Translations under genes and position numbers: made by a program
Source of the DNA: JAZRUY01 sp045598845
GTDB lineage: Bacteria; Verrucomicrobiota; Lentisphaeria; Victivallales; Victivallaceae
Reading direction: 5' to 3'
Assembly: GCA_045598845.1 (NCBI GenBank)
Contig: JAZRUY010000167.1
Span: forward strand, 1 to 10,962
DNA: 10,962 bases
Part shown: piece by piece, positions 1-9,300 of the stretch
Numbering within the stretch: the first letter of the stretch is position 1
Layout: the number at the start of each line of letters is the position of its first letter
The notes under the pieces: generated by a model
What the model was told of the DNA's origin: nothing
The model's database searches: none
Seen by the model: only the letters and a program-made list of their open reading frames with translations

Positions 1-360
1 ATCATCTTCCCGGTGCATGCGCATAGTGTAAACGGTATCCTTGCCGTCCACCGCCCTGACCGCCAGATAATTAATTCCGTCAGCGGCACTGATATCTGTG
101 AATTCCACCGTATCAGCCTCCACACCGGAGAGATCATCGGAACTGTTAATAAGTTCGCCCTCGGAATCGAGCAACTGGAACCAGACGCGGTTTTCCAGTC
201 CGCTGAGAGTAAACCGGTATGTACCGGAAACCCGAGCATCATCCTCCAGAGAAATCCTGCGGATATCGACCTTGTTGAGTTCGCCGACCGATCCGGAAGC
301 GCCGTCATTGATTTTAAGCGCCGGATTGTTCTCAGCCGCATCCACGGTGTCGTCATCCAT
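1..360 (-). other. PPC-like beta domain 2, cut by window edge (residues ~3431-3550)
   Basis: It begins with an acidic linker, DDDTVDAAENNPA, like the D-x-AExN linker that opens many PPC domains. It continues with VGELNKVDIRRISLE, TYRFTLSGLENRVWFQLLD, DTVEFTDISAADGINYLAV and DTVYTMRMHRED. The pattern of RxISLE, YxFTLSGL, FxLLDxxG and INYLAV is what a PPC-type sandwich shows. It is likely nearly complete at base 1. Anything further C-terminal, such as a secretion signal, barrel or anchor, is outside the window. Confidence 0.55.
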
Positions 361-3300
361 ATCCATGCGGATGACATAGGATACAGAGGCATCCGAGTCT
401 CTTCCGGCCTCAATCTTAACCCCATATGTCTTATCATCCTTGCCGAGGACGCAAGAACCGGAAACCCAGACCGGCTTACCAGCGTCGAATTTTGTCTGGT
501 ATACGACGTTATCCGGATCGGCGATATCGAACACGGTAAATGTGATATCGCCGGCAACCTCGCCGCGCAGACCGGCAACGGTGAACTTGTAAGCGGCCTC
601 GTCGTCAAAAGCAAGCCTGTATTCGGCAGGGGATCCGACAGATACCCGGCCGTCCAGCTCACCGCCGACAGACAGAATTTCCGGCTCCCAATGCGGTTCT
701 CCGTCTCCGACTTTCAGTATAAGATTGCCGATCTTATCAAGACTGAGAGAATAATCCTTTCCGTCATATACAATGCTGCCGCCGACTTTGAGACCGCCGA
801 ATTCCTGACCGTCACTGTTCCGGACGGTAACAACCGTATCCGGATTCCACGAACCGGCATTGCCGGCCAGCACGTAAGCGCCGTCTTCAATATGACCGAG
901 TTCGCCTTCCACCGTTATGAACAGAGCGGCGCCGTTACCGGTAACCCGGCTCCAGTCATTCACCAGCATATCCGGATTGAGCGACCAGCCCTGCGGCTCA
1001 AGGTCAACAGCGGCGAAATCGAGAACCGCATCCTTGCCCAGCACCAGCGAGCCGGCGGAATCAAGACTGATATGACCGGTGATTTCGCCGCCGGCGGAAA
1101 CTGTAACCAGACCGCCGGATACGGTGATGTCACGGGCGATGCCGTCATCACCGACGGAAAGTTCGCCGTCCGCTTCAACCGTGATCCCGGACACGGCACC
1201 GCCGTCGGCGCCGAGTTTACCGCCGGCCGCGACCGTCGCGGCGGACAGCTTGCCGCCGGCAAGCACGGAAGCGGAAGCGTTATTGAAACCAAGCCAGAGG
1301 TTGCCGGCCGAACCGCCGTCATAAACACTGAGGACGGCGCCTTCCTGCACCGTGATATCGGATGTAATACCGCCGTGATAGACATTGACCGCCGCGGCGG
1401 AACACGCCAGCACGCCGGCCAGCACGCCGCCGGCGGACACATTCAGCGCACCGGAAGAAGCCTCCACACTGGTTGCGGAGCCGGACACATCAACGGCTCC
1501 GCCGCGCTGAATAACACCGGCGGCAACCGCCTTGTTATTCACAGTGAACAGACCGCCGCTGACCACGGTGCCGGAAGCGGTACCGGAAAGCGCCAGCTCG
1601 CCGGAATTGACCGTGACACCGGAAATCACCGCGTTGCGCTTGACCAGCAGCGAACCTCCGTTCACCGACGCTCCGTCAGCGGACGCTCCGGCGGAGACCG
1701 CCGCTTCGCCGCCGTCAAACACCGCAAGAGAACTCACCGAGCCGCCGTCACGCACATAAAGCGCGCCGGAAGATTTGACTTCGGCACCGCTGAGCACGCC
1801 GCCGGAAGAAATATAAACCGAACCGGATTCAAGAGCCGACACGCCGGCGGGGGACGCTCCGTCATACAACCGCAGCGAACCGCGGCTGACATTCAGCCCG
1901 CTGACGGCACCGCCGTCATACACATACATGCTGCCGAGCTGAAGCAGAGAACCGGAAATCACGGTATTGGAGTGGACCGTAACCCCGCCGGAAAGCACCG
2001 CGCCGCGCACAGTATGCGAGACAAAACCGGCTTCAGCGCCATCGGCCAAAGAGATATAACCGCCGTTTTCAACCAGCGAAACCGCAGACACTCCGGAGGA
2101 AATGAACATACTGCCGCCATTATCCACCGACACGCCGCCGGCAACGCCGCCGGACTTGACATACATCCTGCCGAAACTTGCGACATTAACTCCATCGGCA
2201 CTGCCGCCGGAGGAAACGGTAATCCTGCCGCTGTGATTGACCACGGCTCCGGAAACAACCGCGCCGGAAACGATACCGAGGGTGGCGCCGTGAATCTCGA
2301 CATTACTCACCACCGCACCGGCGGAGAGCGCCAGCACACCGGAAGAATTGGCCACAACTCCGGAAACATAACCGCCGCCGCCGACAGTAAGCCGGCCGCC
2401 GGCATGGATAACCGCATCGGAAGCCGAGCCGGAGGCGCTCACATAAGCGCGGCCGTCACCGTTCACGGAAATTCCGGAAACACCGCCGCCGTTGCGGACA
2501 TAAATCCGACCGGAGGAATTGACCTCAACCGTACCGGCGGCACCGGTGGAACTCACATACATGGCGCCGAACGCATTGACACCGATACCGCCGGCATAGC
2601 CGTCAGCACCGACATTGAGCCTGGCGGCGGAATCAACGGTTACCCCGGAAACCGAACCGCCGGATCTCACGGTAAGATTTCCGGCATTCAAATCCACCCC
2701 GGAAGCGGCGCCGCTGACATACATGGAACCGTTACCGGTAACTTCGGTATCCCAAGCGGTACCGTCAGACCGGACATACATCACACCGCTGTCAACCGCG
2801 ACAAAAGAAACCAGACCGGAAACAACCAGCACGCCGTTCTCATACGCCGTGATGTTTTCCGCCGAACCGCCGGAGACAACCGTCATGGAACCGCTGCTCA
2901 CATTCACCGCGGAAGCGTTGCCGGAAACGAAAAGCCTGCCGTTACTATAAATTTCAGCGGCGGAGAGAACACCGCCCTGTTTAATGTGGACAGAAGCGTC
3001 TCCGAGCGTCAAACCGGTAACGGTACCGGAAACACTCGCCTTGCCGTTACTGACAGCAACGGTGTCCGCCAGACCGCCGGCCTTAACGGTAACCGTGCCG
3101 TTACCGGCCAAATCGACACCGGTCATCGACACACCGGAAGAAACAATCAAACCGGCCGAGTTCACGGTAACTCCGCTAACTACTTCGGCACCGGCTTTGA
3201 CATCAAATCCGCAACCGGAATCCATGGTTACATTTTCAACACCGGCGCCGGAAAGCACCGTCATCAAACCGCCATTCAAATTCACACCGGTCACATGAGC

Positions 3301-6300
3301 GCCGGAACCGGCGGTCAAAACGCCCAGTTTTTCGACAACAACCGTATTTATCCCGGCACCGTCACCGGCGGACATCACCGCGCCGGAGGAGACGGTAACA
3401 CCGGTAACACTGCCGGAGGCATCCATCTTACCGCCGTCATGCACCAGGATACCGGAAACCCAACCGCCTGACTTGACATCCGCATAACCGCCGTCAAAGA
3501 CACCGGCTCCGAAAACCGAGCCGCCGGAAAGGACGGTCAGCGTATCCCCGGCATAAGCAGAATTTTCTCCGACCTCAACATCACTCATAACGTCGGCGGC
3601 GGAGATCAGATAACCGCCGCGGGTCACGCGCACCTTAGCGCCGTCGTCAATAGTGAGGAGAAGGTTTTTATCAGTACCAACGGAGAGTTTGTACTGGCGG
3701 TTATTATAAATCAGCATACCGTCCACAGAAACAGTGCCGTACGCAGCGCCGTCGGAACCGCGCACGGTAACCGTGCCGGTGAAACCGTCCGCCTTACCGG
3801 CCAGCACATAACTGCCGATGCTCTGATTGTCAGCAACGACAACAATGTAACGGGCATCGTTACCGCCGGCGACAAGACTCCAGTCATTCAGCAGATATGT
3901 TGCACCGGAACCGACGGTACGCTCAGTAATATCAAAACTGAACACCGCACCCTTGTAAGCGGAAACCACCGCGCCGGCTTCAATAGCCATCACCTTATCT
4001 TCGCCGCCCAGGCAGACACTGCCGCCGGAAAGCACCGAGAGTTCACCTCCGTGGCTGACTTCGGCGCCGAGTGCGCTGCCGTGCGAGGAAACAAAAGCGG
4101 AACCGGAGGAGGAAACCGTCAAACCGGAGATAACACCGCCGGAGAGAACACGCACGGTACCATTGTCCTCAACACCAGCGGCACTGCCGGCCAGCAGCAT
4201 ACTGCCGTTGGAATTGAGGAGCGTACCAGACGCTTCCGCCCCTTTGCGAACATCAAGCACACCGTCGGAATTTACGGTGGTAGAATCAACAGAGCCGCCG
4301 TTCATCACCGTAACCCGGCCGAAATGGTTGATTGTAGTATCGGAAGCCGAACCGGTGACTTCCATGACACCGTTATAGTTGACTACAGCTCTGACAGCGG
4401 AGCCGGCCACTTTAACCAACCCGGAGGAATTGATCTTCATGCCGGTCATCAGACCGCCGGCACTGACGGAAATCCGGCCGCCGGCACTGACGGAAACATA
4501 TTCCGCGGCACCGTTTTGGCCGACATTGACGGTACCGCCGTCATTCACAGCGCCGCCGCTCATTCTACCGTATGCGCTGACATTTACCGTACCTCCGGAG
4601 GAGACAACAGCACTTGTCAACCGGCCGTAATCGACCGGAACTCCGTTAGCATCATACTTAAATCCTTCAACCGGCGCATTCACACGTAACGGAACGTTTA
4701 TTTCCGCACCGCTGCGAGAATACCAAAAAGACCCGACCTGATGGAACTGCGCGGCATCGCTGCCGGCACTGACTTTGTTACCGTCACGGTCATACCACTG
4801 ATCAGTAAATGCCGGACGATCAATTTCTTCATCAGCCGAATTATACCAATCCCAATGCTCTTCACCATCAGGAGTATAATAGCAACGGTAATTATACACT
4901 CCGGAAGACGCATCCGCCGGTATTCCTTCGGCATCATACCACTGATCCTTCATGAAAGCGGAAATAATATCGGCATCCGGAGAACCGTCTTCTATTTTCA
5001 CATTTGCCGTCTTTTCTTCATCGTCAACAGTTTCAACAATCTTCCTGTACCATTGACCGTTTTCAAATTTGTAATGGGCGGTTCCGTCATCGGAAGCCAC
5101 CGGAACTCCATCGGAATCATACCATTGCAATTTCACGAACTCAGGCGCGGAAATATAAAATGTCTCCCATGTATCAACATTAAATTTCGTAACCGCGTCA
5201 GCAGAATCGTTGGAAACCAGTTTTCCGTTTTTATCATAACTCTGAATGAAAATCACCAAATTCGGAGCAGATATTTTCTCACCGGAATTATTATACCATC
5301 CGTCACTGGCGTAACGGTACATATAGTCAGAGGATTCCCTATTGCCGTATACATTGACAATACCGCCGGCAACAACGTCCGAAGCCGCGGAGGCGCCGGC
5401 GCTGATATTCAGCACCGCGCCGGACAGGATTTCGAATTTATCAGCAGATGCGCCATCACGCAAAGTAACAGTCATGCCGGAATACAACCGGTATTCACTG
5501 CCGGTAGCCTCAAGAGTCCCGCCGGTAGCCGTTATCCTGTCTTCGGTATCGCCGTCGCGATATATAAAGTCCGCATTGGTAGCAGTGTCAACCTCAAGCG
5601 TAAGAGCAGCCCCGGCGGAAATGACGTTGCCAGTGCCATACGCTCCGGCATTGATAGCAAGCGACGCGCCGGAGAGAAACTCGAAATTGCCAATGTATCC
5701 GCCGCGCATGACGGTAACCGAGCCGCCGGACGATACGGCCGTACCATCCGCTCCGCTCGCCGAACCGACATCATACACGGTCATGGAACCGCGGTCGCTG
5801 ATAAGGATTTTCCCATCAACAAGCCCGGATTCCGATTCTTGTTCAGGATTACCGGCGACATGCAATTTGGCATTGCGGAGTTCCACATCAGACGCATGCG
5901 CACCATGCATTACATCAAAAACAGCAAGATTATCCAGCACGGTAAATCCGGCCGAACCGCCGGCGTTAACCGTCATTTTTCCACCGCGAACCAGGGTGTC
6001 GGAAGCGATACCGCCGTCATAAACCCGGATATCACCGCCGCTGATCACGTTATGACTGGCGACAGTGCCGCTATGAACAGTAACAATTCCGGAAAGTGTC
6101 ATGTCAGAGAATGTATTAGCGATGAAATCAGCAGAGGCTCCTGCGGAAACAATCACCGCGCCGCCGTTCTCAGCAATACCAGAAGCGGACGCGCCGGAAG
6201 ACAAATCCACCACGGCATCTTTGGAAACCCTGGTGCCACTCAACATGCCGCCGGCATATACATATAACTCGCCGGAGGAAAATTCGCCGCCCTCAGCAGT

Positions 6301-9300
6301 AGCTCCGCTGTGGAGAGTCGCGCAACCGGACCAATCGGACCCGGCAGTGAATCTATTATTGGAGGCGAAAGTCACTTCAGCACCGGGATCGAAAGCCACA
6401 TAACCGCCGGCTTCTTTAACTTCATCGGCAATACCGCCGGAATACACATGCAGATCGCCTCCGGCAGCAATAGTGATGCCCGAGGCAGTTGTATTCTTAT
6501 GCACAGTAACATTGCCGGAATAAGTACCGCCACTGAAAGTATTGCTGGCGAATTCCAGTTCCTCCCCACCAAAATATACCGCGCCGCCGGCTTCCTTCAG
6601 CACCGCGGATGTGCCTGATTGACGGCCGATAGTGTAATTATCACAATCAAACCGAACCGTAGTGCCGCGGCTGATTACAACATCACCCTCAACATACTGA
6701 CCATTACCATCCAGATGCTCCTCATACAACGCGCGGTATTCCTTGCCGGCGCTGGCATAAGTAGTAACACCGAAACGTCTTCGGGCATTGAGATATTCCT
6801 GCCAATGAATCTGATCCTGATCAATGTAGGTTCTGCCTTTGATCAAATCATAATTGATCATGAAATCAGTAGCGGAGTCAATAACCAGATCAACGTTGCC
6901 GTTGTAAGCATCGACACGGCTCACTGAAGCTCCGGACTTCAATACCACTTTCCCGTTGCCCCGGACCATGATGTTGGCAACCGATACGGCATCGGCTATC
7001 TCGACTTCGCCGCCGGTTACAACCACGCCGGAATGAACAATTTCCATATCGCTATCCACCGGATGTTCTTCCTCATATGCCGCGGTAGTGCCGGAACCGA
7101 GAATCAATTTGCCCCCGGCAACCACAACATCGGTAAGCGAAGTATCGGCAGCGCTGACTTCGCCGCCGGCAACAGCAAGCCTGGAGTTTCCACTGTCGAT
7201 GCGATCGGCGATCACACCGTCAAGAGACACCACTCCGCCCTTGACGACAACTCCCCGGATATCAGTGTCGGTAATACTCACCACACCGCCGGAGACATCG
7301 GCTGACGCCACAGCACCGCCGGAAATAATCACGACCGCGTTATCACCCACATTCAGTGAAGAAACAGACGCATTACCGCCCACACTGAGTCCGGCGCTCT
7401 GATACCCGGTAACCCACTCGCAAGTTCCGTCACTGCTGGAAGTATACAATGCCACCCCGGCTACTTCGACTCCGTTATAGCCAACTCCGGCAACCGCCTC
7501 ATAATCGGCACCGGCCAAAGTCATACCGCTGATTTTCGCTCCGGCGGCAACGTTCACTTCGGCTCCGGTGTGAACCGTAACCGCCGAAACAATGGCTCCG
7601 GAACCAGCACCGAGAACCGCACCGGAACCGACATCCACAAGTTCAATTTCACCGGTTACATCAACTTCACCGCCGGAAGTAATTATTGTATCATACGCAT
7701 AGCCGTTGACAGTAACTTCGCCGCCAGCGTTAACTGTAGTACTCTGAACTTCCTGCGATTTTTCAGAGTTAATCACCGCCGCACCGCCGGATTCAACGAC
7801 AGTATTTTCGGCTTTACCGTTGATCACTGCGGAACCGTTACCGGCAATAACAGCAGAAAATACAATTGCGCCGGAAGAAACATTCAGCAAACCGTCATTG
7901 ACAACCGGACGCAGAGCGGAAGCTTTTTTAGCCAATTCCAAAGTTCCGCCGGCGGTTACGGTATAATTCGCCACCATACCGTTTTCCGCCTCAAAAACGC
8001 GATCGGCATAGGTACCGCTGATCCAAGTATCACTGTCAATAAACACTTTCAGCACGGCACCGGATTCAGCCGCAATTCCGGTAGCCTGCGCATTGTAATC
8101 AACCGTAAGTTCCGCTCCGGAAGAAACAGTCAGCCCGTCGATGATACCGCCGGCATAAACCTCGGCTTCGGCACCGGCAAGCAGAACATTGTTGTCCACA
8201 CCGGATCCGCCGGCGACCGTTCCGGAATGGACAGTCATCCGGTTACCGCTCTCGACCACCACGCCGCCGAAAGTATCGGTGACAAATTTCACATTACTCA
8301 AATCACCGGAAACTTCGCCGCCGTGTTCATACAATTCAGTGATTTTACCGCCGGCGACAACGAGTTTACCGTTACCGTTGACGGTAATCAGTTTCACCTC
8401 GCCGCCGGAGACATCGGCGGCACCGCCGGCATCAACCGTGATATTTTCCGCATAGCCGCCGCCGTAAACTTCGACACGGTCAAACTGCGCCCCGCGCGCA
8501 ACGGTTCTCCAGACATAACGGGAACGTTCTTCAATCAACACGCCGTCTTTATAGAGTTTGACACCTTCCCCGACACCGTCACCCGAAACATCCAAACTAA
8601 GCACGACATCCCCGGCAGCATCCGTTCCCTTGAAGAGGAAGAAACAAAAATCCCCCCTCACGATATCCTCGCCGCAACTGACCGTACCAAGCACCGTGTT
8701 ATTCTGATCTTTCACGGTAATGACGGAGTCAAAATCCGCGGCGCCGCCGGCGAGCCGATAAGTCATTTCCTCAAGTGAATTCAAATCCGCGGTAACGGTG
8801 TAAACCGCATCTTCGCGTCCGGAAATAAAACTCCAGTTGTTGAGCAGCGGAGCATCGCCGGACTCATAATCGCCAAGACTGAAATCAATGCCGGTATTGG
8901 CGGATAACTTTACCACATCCGGAGCCCCGGTGTAAATACGGCCGGAAAGCGTAACTCCGGCGGCAACCGTGAGAGTGCTGTCCTTGTCCACAGAAACATT
9001 TTCAACAATTTTCTTGCTGCCTTCAGCGGTTCCGGTCAATGCCACGGACGCGCCGCCGGTGACTTCAAGCGGTCCCGAAACACCTCCGCCGACCGAGGCC
9101 GTACCGCCGGAAGCGGCAAGTTTTCCGCCGACATCGCCGCTGATTTCAGCGGTACCGGCACTGACCGAAACATTTCCTCCCACGGAAACGACACCGGCAG
9201 TGCCGCCGGAAACATTGAGGTTGCCGGCAAGCGCAACGGAAACATCGGCAGTGCCGGAACTGACAATAAGATCAGTAATATTGCCGTCATCAGCATCCAA

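Noticed and set aside
960..1442. Short minus-strand ORFs in other frames (for example 960-1442, 1959-2303, 5532-5774, 9036-9320, 9549-9821)
   Set aside because: They overlap the giant gene in the wrong frame and have Pro/Arg/Cys-rich shadow translations with no RBS or family signature.
13..3471. Plus-strand ORF of 1,152 codons, and similar plus ORFs at 4051-4689, 4741-6267, 7570-8778 and 9454-10245
   Set aside because: All lie in exact codon register opposite the minus gene. Their protein is Arg/His/Asn/Thr-rich without domain sense, and they exist because the sense gene rarely uses TTA, TCA or CTA. The minus frame shows clear family repeats.
4621..5340. Separate gene or frameshift at the WYDxxG region, where composition changes
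   Set aside because: The minus frame runs through without a stop or a shift on either side, and repeats resume in the same frame.
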